From: Cliona cf. orientalis
Lineage: Eukaryota; Porifera; Demospongiae; Clionaida; Clionaidae
Assembly (NCBI GenBank): GCA_963930775.1
Contig: OZ005689.1
Location: 2,356,001-2,420,000, forward strand
Reading direction: 5' to 3'
DNA: 64,000 nucleotides
Below the pieces are notes generated by a model. That model saw only the letters and a list, made by a program, of their open reading frames with translations, ran no database searches and was not told where the DNA came from. Positions 1 through 11,061 of this stretch are shown here, one piece after another. A program made the position numbers and the translations under genes. The stretch's first letter is position 1, and each line of letters opens with the position of its first letter.

Positions 1-169
1 ATGCGGTATGATGGGAGGGGCTGGGGGGATTGGGGATGGGTTGCCAATGGTTAACAGGGTTAGCCTCTAGGGTTTGTCTATACGCAATATGGATGGGAGG
101 GGCTGGGGGGTTTGGGGATGGGTTGCCAATGGTTAGCAGGGTTAGTCTCTAGGGTTTGTCTATGATAGA
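1..169. repeat. Two tandem copies of an ~81 bp GT-rich unit
   Basis: Positions 1-88 and 89-169 are near-identical copies starting ATGGGAGGGGCTGGGG and ending AGGGTTTGTCTAT. A related stretch (GGCAGGGTTAGTCTC and following) reappears at about 30021-30050 inside the insertion that splits the COG8 exon copy, so the unit is dispersed as well as tandem. No coding signal. Confidence 0.8.
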
Positions 170-925
170 TAACCAAGGATAACCATAGATATCCATAGAT
201 AACCAAGGATAACCATAGATATCCATAGATAACCAAGGATAACCATGGGATAACCATAGATATCCACAAATAACTAAGGATAACTATAGATATCCATAGA
301 TAACCATAGATAACCAAAGATATCCAGATAACCATAGATAGCCATAGATATCCATAGATAACCATAGATAACCATTGATAACCAAGGATAACTATAGATA
401 TCTATAAATAACCATAGATAACCAAGGATAACCAAGGATAACTATAGATATCTATAAATAACCATAGATAACCATAGATAACCAAGGATAACCAAGGACA
501 ACCATAGATATCCATAGATAACCATAGATATCTGTAAATAACTAAGGATAACTATAGATATCCATAGATAACCAAGGATAACCATAGATATCCAGATAAC
601 CATAGATAGCCATAGATATCCATAAATAACCATAGATATCCATAGATAACCATGGATAACCACAGATAACCAAGGATAACCATAGATATCCATAAATAAC
701 TAAGGATAATTATAGATATCCATGGATAACCAAGGATAACCATAGATATCCATAGGTACCCAAGAATAACCATTGATAACCAAGGATATCCAGAGACATC
801 CATAGATAACCAAGGATAACCAGGAATAACCAGAAATAACCATAAATAACCAAGGATAACCAGAAATAGCCATAGATAACCATGGATAACCAGGAATAAC
901 AATAAATAACCACAATAACCAAGTA
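165..925. repeat. Minisatellite of GATAACCATAGATATCC-like units
   Basis: About 760 bp of imperfect tandem repeats built from alternating GATAACCA and GATATCCA blocks, with variants such as GATAACCAAG and GAATAACCA. The unit drifts toward the right end, where GAATAACCAGAAATAACC variants dominate. Open frames on the minus strand (Tyr-Gly-Tyr-Leu-Trp repeats) are a by-product of the repeat and not genes. Confidence 0.92.
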
Positions 926-1130
926 AACCATGATTCATACCCATGCTCCTGTAATAGATTTACACCATCTATATTATAATGATACCACAGATATGATAAG
1001 AATCAGCTATAATATTACAGATAACCAAATAACCCCTAGTAACTGGTTTTCACAATCAATTAAAAAACAACCTTCACCCTATATATGGCCAGGTCTATGG
1101 ATTTGACCCTTTACCTGCTTTGATTAGACC

Positions 1131-1730
1131 ACGTGACCAAACGGGACTTTCCCTTGCCATTGACCATGCGAGTCAAGTCAGTACAGAAACTATTGCAGGC
1201 ATAGGTTCTACAAAATGTTTTGATTGACAGACACTGGCGATAGAGTTAAGACTAAGAGTTAGCTAGTGCGTAGCGATCAACTTTTGCCACAGCTGGTCAA
1301 AGCAAAGGACCAGGCAGGCTCAAGCCCAGAATGGGCGAAGATTTTAGGCGTCGCGGAAATTTGTTCATCGGGCGACTGGACTTCGGCGATACTACAGCCA
1401 CGTGGCAGCTGTGAAAGATCCAGAAGATAGAAGACCATGTTTGACGCCTGCTGCCACCGAAAAGAATTCAGCGTCGATGCTCACCAAGAAGAGCGACTTT
1501 TTAAGGTCGACGCAAAAATTTACTTGGTGGGTCATGGAGTCCGGGACGACCGTGGACTTGTGGCTGCCCTCAATCTTCGTGAAAGTAGGTCACTTTGTTT
1601 AACATCCTTGGAGCCGGCGATGGAGCTGGACTCCCTCTAGCAAGCAAGAACGAAGTTTTAGAAGCTCGCAAAGAAACCGTACAAAAACTCGATCGACCCG
1701 AGTATAAACCTCGCTTCGCTCGGTAATCAT
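1131..1730 (+). other. GC-richer stretch, possible promoter and 5' exon of an unrecognised gene
   Basis: The stretch is clearly more GC-rich than its surroundings. An E-box (CACGTG, about 1130) and an exact GGGACTTTCC (1143-1152, the classical kappaB site) lie at its left edge. A short frame opens at ATG 1331 (27 codons, MGEDFRRRGNLFIGRLDFGD...) and two overlapping frames of 66-67 codons follow to 1640. None has a recognisable domain and I cannot find a splice model joining them, so this is at most a candidate first exon or a degraded one. Confidence 0.2.
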
Positions 1731-1880
1731 TATAGAGTCCTCATAAATTGCATTTTCAAAATAATATCATGCGGGCGGGTGACCAGAAACTAATGATTAA
1801 TTTGGAGTGGCCTTAACAATATTATAGTCTCAGAATCTACCACATGATCAGATGTCAGAAACTTTTCCTGGGGGAACATG

Positions 1881-2381
1881 CATAGGCGGCGGAACGGGGG
1901 GGAGTGCCCCACATTCAGAGATGGCCCGGGGGGGGGGGGCCGGGGGGCAATGCCCCCCCTCATAAAGTAGTTACTTTAATACCGTATAGCGGGAAACTTT
2001 CGAGGGAGAAAACTTTCACGAATTTCGCGATTTTTCAGCCATCCGCGAAAGTTTTCTCCACGAAATTCTAGGCATGCCACACCCATTATGCGACCAGTTT
2101 TAACATTCCGCGAAAGTTTTCTCCGCCAAATGCTCCTATCCTACCGATCCGCGAAAGTTTTCTCCCTCGAAAATTTCCCGCTATACGGTATTACTTTTAC
2201 ATAATAAATATATCAAAATACCAGCAAAAGCTGCCTAGAATAGCTTTAAGAATCGATCAAAGTGCACAATTTCCACCATTTCTTTGTTTCCAACAGTAGC
2301 AGCACCACCGATCGACACAAGTGACCTTTGAACTTCAATCAAAGGGGACGCGTCCCAAAAATTTTGCGCCCGCCGCGTATG
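1881..2381. mobile_element. CATAGGCGGCGGAA-family element, copy 1 (interrupted)
   Basis: It begins CATAGGCGGCGGAAC, has G/C homopolymer runs near the left end, then a body (CAAAAGCTGCCTAGAATAGC and onward) that matches the copy at 57952-58302. The right end is a degraded GCCGCGTATG. The body is interrupted by the nested element at 1980-2190. Non-coding, hence non-autonomous. Confidence 0.8.
1980..2190. mobile_element. MITE with TACCGTATAGCGGGAAA inverted ends, nested in the preceding element
   Basis: Left end TACCGTATAGCGGGAAACTT is mirrored by the right end (GGGAAA...CGGGATATGGCAT complement, 2165-2190). The interior repeats CCGCGAAAGTTTTCTCC three times. TTACTTT flanks both sides (1971 and 2191) as a probable target duplication. 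The sister element at 57952-58302 has the uninterrupted sequence at the same place (around 58058). A degraded relative sits in a COG8 intron at 50092-50237. Confidence 0.85.
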
Positions 2382-3863
2382 CATGTCCCCAGACCACCTT
2401 AGCCTAATTAAATTACAGTAGAGCTCTGAGGTTGGCATTCTGAGACATAGTACACAAGCTACCTCTTAGCTATACCAAAATAATAGATCTAAGTATACTC
2501 TAAAGGGGGAACCGCCCCCTACCCCTTCTTCTATCCCCTGAACACAATTTTACATACAGTATTATTTCCCACTCAAGTTAACGATCCTTAGCTATCAAAC
2601 CTCAGTTGGAGAGCTAGTCATTACGATTATTCATTGGTATTGCATTTCCATGGAATGTGTTGATGATTATAATTGTTGACAGTCGGAAATGCAAGCAGAG
2701 TGTGAGTTTGTGCTAGTATAGAACTAGCTAGCTAGCTACCATGCATGAGCCATAGCTATATAAGGTCGGTGACTGCTGAGAATCTCATTATGGTGACTAA
2801 CTATAACTGAGGAGGCAGGAGATCAGGCCTTTAAATTATTGAGGTAAGATAAACAGGGGTAGTTTCGTATGCGGGGCAATTTCGTATCTTTGTGGTTTCT
2901 GCTAGTACACAACACACATAATCGCCGCACTTCCAGGTGTCCTATATAGCTACTAATAGCTAGTTGCTAGGTGTATCGCCAGCTCGCTCCGCTCCGTAAA
3001 TGGTCGCATTATGGAACGGGGAACGCGAGGATACGAATTCTAAAGTTATATTTAATAGCTAATTAATATTATAATATTATTATAACGTTTACAATACTCT
3101 TAAAAGCTGCTTTAACCATACTATTAGATATTATTTGAATATCTAACTCCCATCAGTGCATGGTATCCAAATTATACAATTAGCTAGCCATAGCTATACG
3201 AAACTTCGAGAAACGGTTGCATAATGTATACGGTTTTAAGTAGCTACAGACATGCTTGGCTTGAAATAATAATGATAAATCTAGCATGGTTTTATCTATA
3301 CTCATTGGACTGTAGCTACGCTGAAGATTAGCTAATTATCAATACTAACTGAAGTCATTTGACATTGAGTACTGCGTTAAACCATGCATGTATATACCTT
3401 ATAATTGTGAAGTGTATATATCAAGAGTATAGGGAGTCAATTTATATCTAGGTCTTGTTGATAGGTGTCATAAGCTCATACAGATTTCTTACTATAGAGT
3501 AGCTCGGCGGCATCATATATCCTAGTACGTTGATGTTGAGTCTTCATGACGTCAAGGGCTTTTGGTCACGTGCAAGACGCACGTGACATACGCTGATATA
3601 CGACGTATGCTAAACCTGACGGTACATACGTATACAGCTGCTGTCTTAATATCACTGAAAATCACTGACAACATGGCAGGTCACAGTCTCAGTAAGTTTA
3701 TTATTAATCGATCGCTTCAGTTTAGCTATAGCTATATCAGCTGAAGAAAGTATAACTCTTTGCAATTGTACATGATTAGCACAATTAAAAAAGTGCAGCT
3801 GTTCACCCCCCCCCCCCACCCCAAACGTACTTTATCATGAACATACAATAATGTAACATGTAA
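2382..3863. other. No gene recognised
   Basis: AT-rich sequence with many GCTAGCTA/ATAGCTAT palindromes; no exon with convincing splice sites, no long repeat. CACGTG palindromes occur at about 3568 and 3582. Short open frames (for example 3562-3744) have no protein-like composition. Confidence 0.5.
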
Positions 3864-3865
3864 TA

Positions 3866-4137
3866 CACTGGCGTAAGAAGCAGGGGGGCTGGGGGGCTGT
3901 AGCCCCCCCATCTTGTCAGCCAAGTGGGTCTAAACCCAGGAAGATATTTATTGTACTAGGCCTTGACATCTTCAGATTTGTGATGTAAAAGCTACTTTAC
4001 AGCCAAATTAGCATAATAATGGGCATGGTTTGAAGGCATATCGTGTGATCCAAAAACTTTTTGGCGCACTTTGCATGCGATTTTATTTACAGCCCCCCTG
4101 TTCAAAAACATCTTCTTACGCCACTGTAATAGATCAG
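3866..4137. mobile_element. MITE with CAGTGGCGTAAGAAG inverted ends
   Basis: The left end ACACTGGCGTAAGAAG is mirrored by CTTCTTACGCCACTGT at the right end. Next to the left end lies an internal hairpin, GGGGGGCTG facing AGCCCCCC. TAAT flanks both sides. About 270 bp, non-coding. Confidence 0.75.
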
Positions 4138-4216
4138 TGCACAATATTCAAATAAGATCTGGCCTAACTAACTTATAGTGTAGCTATAGCTATGAAATAT
4201 ATAATTAATTACAAAA

Positions 4217-4891
4217 CTCAGCGACATCATAAGGCGGCTTTCTCATTAAATATGCGTATTTAAAATAACTTAGCAACACTTTAATGAATGGTCTTTCATA
4301 TAAACTATCCCTAATTACAATATTAAGTTGAGCAGCTAATTAAGTCACATCATGACTGATTATTTTTTTGCTCAGGCTGACTCAATACAAACTTGATGCA
4401 AATTTAATTAGACGGATGATTAATTAACGTTAATTAACCACAATATTAATTTCATGGACCGTCTTAACATTTATTAAAAGTGGATTTTTGATGATACATA
4501 TTTTTGATTGGGAGATATTTTAACATTTCCATTTAAAGCACACCACTCGGACACCTATTTTCTCAGTACTTCTCCCTGCTAGCTATTCAACTTTTTCAAA
4601 AATCCACTCGGATAAATTTTTAGTAAATGTAGAAACAATCCATGGAACTTAATATTGTGACGGTTAATTAACGTTAATTAATCGTCCATCTACTAGAATT
4701 AAATTTACGTTTTGCATTGTCACTGAGATTAGTCATGTGACTTAGTTAGCTGCTTAAATTAGTTGTAACTAGGGAGAGTTTGTGTAAAATGAGTTGAAGA
4801 CCATTCATCAAATTATTGCCAAGTTATTCTAAATACACATAATGTAGTAGCTAATGAGAAATGGCTTGACCCAGGCCTTAATGACGCTGAG
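4217..4891. mobile_element. CTCAG fold-back element, diverged copy
   Basis: Two arms of roughly 230 bp are inverted copies of each other: CTCAGCGACATCATAAGGC at the left pairs with CTTAATGACGCTGAG at the right, and GATTAATTAACGTTAATTAA appears in both arms. The loop contains GAGATATTTTAACATTTCC and TTTAAAGCACACCA, which also occur in the loop of the element at 8839, so both belong to one family. Arms here are more diverged, so this insertion is older. Flanked by AAAA. Confidence 0.75.
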
Positions 4892-5112
4892 AAAATGTCA
4901 TGGGTAACTACAAACAACGCGGGGCCGACTGTATGCGTGTGCAGCACCAGTAGCTAAAGTGCAACAAATTCAAATCTTGAATCTGATCGGACATGACCAA
5001 ATCATCCTATATTGCCAAAATATTAGCTATGCATGGTCACTAGACCCCTCTTTCCCTCGGATTACACCACATACTGTAAAAACATTTGACAATTATGTAA
5101 TATTGAACATGC

Positions 5113-5377
5113 GCAGCAAGGGCCTGGCCCACGGGTAAAGCAGTTGGTTTATCTGTCGTCTGTCAGCATAAAATCTCAACATTTAAGCGAATGTATGATC
5201 GATAAGTGGGATAAAAATTATAATGGTCTAAGATAGCAAAAAAACCCTCCTATCCCTTTTTTAACCCTAGGCAATCGCCAGGGGAGCTGCAAATCCGTTA
5301 TCGTGCAAGTATGTCGGACATGCCTACATCAGAATGCCCACCTAGTACCTATGAACTAGGGCATCTACTGCACATGC
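5113..5377 (+). mobile_element. Fragment of the ACCCCGCG...GAGCTCTAG element family
   Basis: Shares with 13293-14037 the ordered blocks GGTAAAGCAGTTGGTTTATC, TGTCGTCTGTCAGCA, AAATCTCAACATTTA, GAGTATGTCGGACA-like and GCACATGCTC. The right end of the element is absent; the fragment stops where the last exon of the minus-strand gene begins (5378). Confidence 0.6.
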
Positions 5378-5757
5378 TCAATCCTTTGCCATATCTTCAT
5401 CTCCATCATCTGCTTTCTGCATCTCAGTTTGCATCCTTAGGAGATAATTTATAAATTGTGAATAGCTACTTCTTCACCTTCCTACAAATTCGGAGAGCTT
5501 GATTTTTGATCCTATGACATTGTATGGTTCTGAACCATATCCCTGTGAGGTGGCATCACCTCCATCGTCTTCATCCAGCTGCCTGTACCTCAGCAAAACC
5601 ATCACCATCTTAAAGAAAAGCCAAATTAAATGTAATTTTCATTATCATTGTCCTCTTGCTCTTGAGAACCATCATCACATTCCTCATCCTCTTCAAGAAG
5701 AGCTGAAAGATCGTCATGATTGTCCTCTTGTGAGAGAGCATCACTGATAGATGCCAT
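5378..5757 (-). CDS. Small acidic protein, three candidate exons, family not recognised
   Basis: Read on the minus strand. The first exon starts at ATG 5757 in a strong Kozak context (CCCATGG) and encodes MASISDALSQEDNHDDLS followed by a Glu/Asp-rich run. A second exon, 5582-5478, opens after ...GTACAG and reads QLDEDDGGDATSQGYG... to a GTGAAG donor. A 42 bp intron follows, and the last exon, 5435-5378, reads MQTEMQKADDGDEDMAKD and stop; the phase of this last junction fits. The donor that closes exon 1 is not resolved: the first frame runs into TAA at 5626 and neither nearby GT gives the right phase. All three pieces share an acidic, Gln/Asp-rich composition that non-coding sequence here lacks. 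Function unknown; nothing here identifies a domain. A repeat fragment abuts the stop codon. Confidence 0.4.
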
Positions 5758-8385
5758 GGGTCTACTCCGAGATTACTAGGTTAGCGACTGCCTTGACAAT
5801 ATAACCTATAGAGCAACCCATTACCACTGATCATACAACATCGTAGATCTTCATTAATTGATCGATCTCGTCGACATACTTGCATGTATATTATGGTCAG
5901 TATAGCCTTTGCTACCTTGGCACCATGCAAACCCAAAACAACGCATTTATTTGCAAGATTCCCATACATTATACATGTGTGTGTGGCCAGTGTATCTGTC
6001 TGTTATCACGAAATCTGCTGCTTACATAGTTTTTATATTGCAAACACACTAGATTAGCCATTATTGTGCTATTGTGTATCTTTTGGCTTTGCCATAAATT
6101 GTTATAGACAAAAAAAAACATTTTATAGGGTTCTTTGTGGTGCTTAATTCAACGTTTTTACTGTGTGGCTTTCCCAGCAATGCATCTGTCAGCTTGAAAA
6201 TTTAGGCACTTTTGTGTGGCTCTACTACAATGGCAGACACTAGCACAAACATTAGACTAATCACCTCTTGGTGGTAAAATGAACAAGCTGTTTGTGGTAC
6301 TACAATTTTTGGGTTTTGCAGCAACAACACTACAAGAGGTATATATACTCTGCTGGTAAATTCAGGCTCTAGGAAGATAATTATACTATCATCAAATACA
6401 ATTATATTGGGTGTGGTGTGGGTGGAGTTATAATAATTATTAATGATAGGTACCACATTTTAAAATATTTGCCAAAGAGGTAGCCGTTAATAGTATTACA
6501 ATAGTATATGCACCTTGAAAGGGGTGGTATACGTGGTTGATCACAAGTGTTTGTTTAGTATAATATTATTAATCATAGAGTGGGTATGACTATACTCAAT
6601 ATAAGTGTCCATTATATTCACGAGGTTCCCCAACAATTGCAGTGCAAGCCCAACAGTATGAATGCCAAAACCATTGTAGAGCTGCAAACAGGTGTAACTC
6701 ATCACTGTCTTAACTTCCCACCTTTACATGGGTTGCATCCCCATGTAATTAGAGTCATTATTAACTGATCAGTATTTGATTTTCAACCTTCTGAGTATGC
6801 ACGGAACCTCTCTATTATGGACGCTACTGGGACCATATTCGAAGTCCTGACTAAAGAGGTATCTTTATTTCAGAGGTCCTTAAGAGGTTCCACTGTATTA
6901 CAATGTGTGCATATTCAATAAGTGGCTTGTGTGTGTTACCACGAGAAGGCGGTAGCACCATGCAGTACTCACGTTAGATCATCATTCGAGCACTTATCCA
7001 GACAATGTGCAGGCAATTATTGAGCTATTTCAGCTTTGCCACACACTAACCTTACAAAATTGAGCATTGTACTACACTTTAATACCTTTAGACTCCCCCT
7101 GTGTCAGTGGAATTCTCATTTCTAAATCAGGATTTTGTCTACGGACTTCCGCTACATGGATAATTTAGCATTAATTTTAACAGTATGTAATTAGGTCTAC
7201 TCTCAGGTTACCTTTCATTTCATTGATTGACTTTGCTCCTGCTTGTTCAAAAGTGATACAAACATCCTCAAATATTTGTGGATTTGCCTCTACTTTTCCA
7301 ATTAAATATCAAGATCAACTTGCTAGCCCTATTTTTTGTGCTTTCAGCTGCTTCCTTAGTAGCCATTTCATATTGGTTACATGTATCACTTATGAGCCGT
7401 TTCCCAAAGAGATGATTTGCTGCATGCTTTTTGTGGATCAATCGTATTTATCAGTTGTACAAAGTGAAGCTGTAGAATCTCTGCAATAATCCGTCCTAAT
7501 TGACCCCTCTCTTCCAGGGTCGTACCTGGCTTAGTACCTGCAAGCAACATAATACCAAGTAACGGGAAACTTCAAGGGGTCCAGTTTTTGTGGATAATCT
7601 ACTATCCACAGAAATTAGACCAGCGAAATAAGAACGGTTGTACAGTGTATAATGGACATGTCATTGATCGTGTGCATTAGCGAAAATTAAACTGGTAAAG
7701 ATCACCTATCCATGAAAATTGAATTAACCCTATCTACTATATATACAGTATTCTTGACGGTACTTAGCTGAAATCAGATGGTAGCTATGCAAATTAACTA
7801 CGCTCAGCTAAAAACTCCGTTAGCTGTGGTGAAGATCATCTAATTACTATAGCTGCTTCAAATTTAATTAAACTGTGTAACAGTTAATCTTTTCCAAAAG
7901 ATAGTTAAGTGTTGGTTTCGCATATTCTAACCATGCAACATCTAACCATTAATTTTTGGTATATAGCAGTCACTACTGACCCGTTAACATACTAATGACC
8001 CTTTATCGCCTCTAACTATCCCACAATTTGGATAAAGGAAATTATTGTAAGACTGACCAATGCTTGCATACTTCTCAAGATTTGGTGATTTTTGTGCTGA
8101 CAGCAGAATCTGATGACGAACAAAACCTGAGCTATTGTTTTACCCAGCTGGGGTAGCTAATAAGTCACCCAGATCACAGTTTCACATATTACTGGTTTGA
8201 TCGCATTCATACCTTGGGGGGTGTTCAAAAACAGGTTTGTATCACGCTCGTTATTATGACATTAACTGCAGATCACCCTCCCCCCAGCCTTAACGATATG
8301 TTGGAATAGTGAATTGGTAGGCTAAGCATAAAAGTGAAGTGCAATCTTATCAGTATCAGCGTACTATGGATAGGTATGCATGTTA
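5758..8385. other. No gene recognised
   Basis: AT-rich, with short open frames up to 88 codons that look non-coding. The stretch from about 7560 to 7760 contains GGGAAACTTCAAGGGG and CGAAAATTAAACTGG, reminiscent of the GCGGGAAACTTTC elements but too degraded to delimit. Nothing else seen. Confidence 0.45.
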
Positions 8386-8393
8386 CATGCCAA

Positions 8394-8431
<38 letters not shown>

Positions 8432-8763
8432 AGTTTCGCCAGACCCTTGTGGGGGGAGGGGGAAAGGTCTGGTTACTTGCTATTATATACAATCATGGAG
8501 TTGTTCTGCCGGGCTGTACATACCAGACCAGTCAGATTACAGCTTTTCTGTGTTACCATAGTCATATGCGCCTACACAATAATCGCATGTTGTCGATGTG
8601 TCATTAAATATTGCATGCCCTTGGAAATAATAGACAAGTAATGCTGCATGCACTACACAAAATGACATCAGCCGCACTCAAGTGCGACAATATCAAGCCA
8701 CCAGACCCTTTCCCCCTAGCTGTGTATACGTAAGGGTCTGAATCCGATCCCCCCCCCCCCCCC
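8394..8763. mobile_element. Poly-C-bounded short inverted-repeat element
   Basis: A run of more than 30 C (8394-8431) is followed by CGCCAGACCCTTGTGGGG, and CCAGACCCTTTCCCCC ... AAGGGTCTG precedes a second C run (about 8749-8763). CAGACCCTT and AAGGGTCTG form the inverted ends of a ~310 bp non-coding unit. Poly-proline frames across the first C run are artefacts. Confidence 0.5.
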
Positions 8764-8838
8764 AAAATGTCAAAAGTGACATTAAGCATAACCAAACCTG
8801 TTAGTGAATGCCTGCCTTACTGGCTATATAATACCCCC

Positions 8839-10551
8839 CTCAGGGGCATTAAGGCACGGGTCATACGTAGCTTTTTCTCATATAAAAAACAATTTTTCTA
8901 ATATCTCAGGAACTACTTAACAAAAATGTTCCAAAGTTGGTATATTTGTAAAATTAATTACCCCAAACATGATGAACCACTTTAGGGCTACTAATTAGTC
9001 ACGTGACTGATTAAATTTAATGCTGACAATGCATAATTTAATTAATTAAATGCGGTGGACAAATTAACCTTAATTAAACTTAATATTTTGATTGGTTATT
9101 AATTATGTCATAAATTAAATGATTCCTTCTGGGAGATTCCAATAAATTTAATGGATTGAGAGATATTCAACATTTTCTATTTAAAGCACACCATCTTCAA
9201 GTGCATTTGCAGGATTTTCTTGCATTCTGATATATATTTTAACTTCTTCCAGATGAATTCAAATATTACCTGACTTCTTAAATTTTTGTTCAAAAAATCA
9301 GATTTAATTATGGTTATAATTTGTCCTCCGCATTTAAATTATGCATTGTCAGCATTAAATTTAATTAGTCACGTGACTAATTAGTGGCCCTAAAGTGGTT
9401 CATCATGTTTGGGGTAATTAATTTTACAAATATACCAACTTTGGAACATTTTTGTTAAGTAGTTCCTGAGATATTAGAAAAATTGTTTTTTTTTATGAGA
9501 AAAAGCTATGACCCGTACCTTAAGGTACCATTTAATTGCGTTGGCGTGAGCGTCAGGAATGGCTAATTCAATTAGCGAATCGTGAAGGGGCGTGGCCGAA
9601 GAGGCCATACGAGTGCTTTTGGTCGAAGGTGGGCGTGTCCAGAATCGGCCAGGGATGATTATGCGCGTGTAATTAGCGACCGGAAGTGGCCCCTGAAGAA
9701 AAGGCCGGTAATTGCCCACATCAAAGTAAGATCAAAGCATTCTTGCTTAACTATTAACCGCAACGACAAAAAAAAAAAAAAAAAAAAAAAAGCTAATTAG
9801 GCCTAATTAAGCATGTGGGCGTGTTCCTGGCACTGTGTGGAGTGTGTGCGTGTGCGTTAATGCAGGTTTTATTGCTTCCGATTGGGCGTGGCTTCACAGG
9901 CCAGTGCTTGGACATCGGGGCCGGGGACTTGGCTGCGGCGATAGGTGGGCGTGTCCCGGATGCGGAGGTGACCTTTGAACCCGTCCGGGAGGCTTTGGGG
10001 GCGTGGCAGGAGGTCAAAGGTGAGGCCATGTCTGTTAATGAGGCACTGTACGGCGGTGCGATCGAGGGGCCTGTACGGCTGGACGGAAGCTGACGATGGT
10101 TTGAAGCGGATGTGGTTGCGATGACGTGTTGTTACTCCGCCCACACAGGAAATGAGGTGAGCTCTTGCGTGGGCGGTGTGGCAGAACGGCCTCCAAGTGT
10201 TTGTGTGTGTTTTGGCCTTGAGGAAGCTGTGTGTTTTAATTGGGATTGATTGTGGGCTTCCGGTGGACATCCGGTGGTTAGTAGGCACTTGATTGAGAAT
10301 GGTGGTCCTTGGGGAACAGGGTGGGGCTGTTTTGGGCGTGGCCTGGCCCCTCCCGGCCTCCGGCTCGGCTTCCGGTCCATGGAGGATATTAAATGAACAC
10401 TTCCGGCTCTAGCAGCCACACCCCTGAGACCTTTGCAATTAAAGGGGCGTGGTTACACAACATGCACCTCACTAATGACTTTGATGTGGTTTAGGTGTCA
10501 TATCCCCCACCTCACGCCCACGCAATTTAATGGTACCTTAATGCCCCTGAG
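8839..10551. mobile_element. CTCAG fold-back element interrupted by a 1 kb TTAA element
   Basis: The left arm starts CTCAGGGGCATTAAGGCACG at 8839 and runs about 215 bp. The right arm is its near-perfect inverse (9310-9519) but its outermost 14 bases, TTAATGCCCCTGAG, are displaced to 10538-10551. Between them sits the element at 9524-10537, with TTAA on both sides. Removing that element and one TTAA restores a symmetrical element of about 695 bp. The loop shares blocks with 4217-4891. Non-coding. Confidence 0.9.
9524..10537. mobile_element. 1 kb TTAA-flanked element, copy 1
   Basis: The ends are GGTACCATTTAATTGCG and its inverse (CGCAATTTAATGGTACC), flanked by TTAA at 9520-9523 and 10538-10541, the target signature of piggyBac-type transposons. 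The other copy is 23228-24239 and differs at only a few positions. The body is G-rich on this strand, contains the heptamer GGGCGTG at least six times and an internal run of over 20 A (about 9768-9791). No transposase; open frames of up to 139 codons on the minus strand are not conserved as protein between the two copies (a stop interrupts copy 1 where copy 2 is open for 207 codons). Confidence 0.9.
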
Positions 10552-10714
10552 CCCTGCAGTATCACGAAATGTCATTATTTTTGTAGGGCTAGCTAGTGAT
10601 TGAGGTGGTACAATAGTACAAACAATAGCTAATCAGGTGTACACCCCATGATAAAAATTTAATAGTCACAATGTCATGAGGCCATACCAATTTTAATATA
10701 TTATGTGCGTGGGG
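10552..10714. other. Unassigned flank
   Basis: Unique AT-rich sequence between the fold-back element and the homology shared with 37310-37412. Nothing recognised. Confidence 0.5.
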
Positions 10715-11061
10715 TAATGAATAGGAGAGGGGGAGTGGGTCTAGCGATCTCCTTATGAGACCCACTGGGGAATAGATATGAACAAAATTTAATGTGCTAA
10801 ATGAAATGAAATGAAATTACACTGTCACTGGCCCTCCGGTCCTACTCGATCTCCCTCGGGCTCCTCTCTTTCTCTTTCCCATTCTCTTGATTATTCTCTC
10901 TCTTTCTCTCTCAGTCTCTTTTTCAACGGATGCATGTCATGAGACTTTATACACAACAAATTTAAATTAATTAAGCAATAATTACATGTGTCTGTTAAGA
11001 AAATGCTGTAAGTCGTTCTGTTAGCACTCATCAGTGAATCATACTACAAATTCTAACTCCG

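Noticed and set aside
78-944. Long minus-strand frames rich in Tyr-Gly-Tyr-Leu-Trp
   Set aside because: They are translations of the minisatellite; several overlapping frames are open at once and none has non-repeat sequence.
8334-8641. Three overlapping frames with poly-proline
   Set aside because: All three phases of a long C run are open; no coding context.
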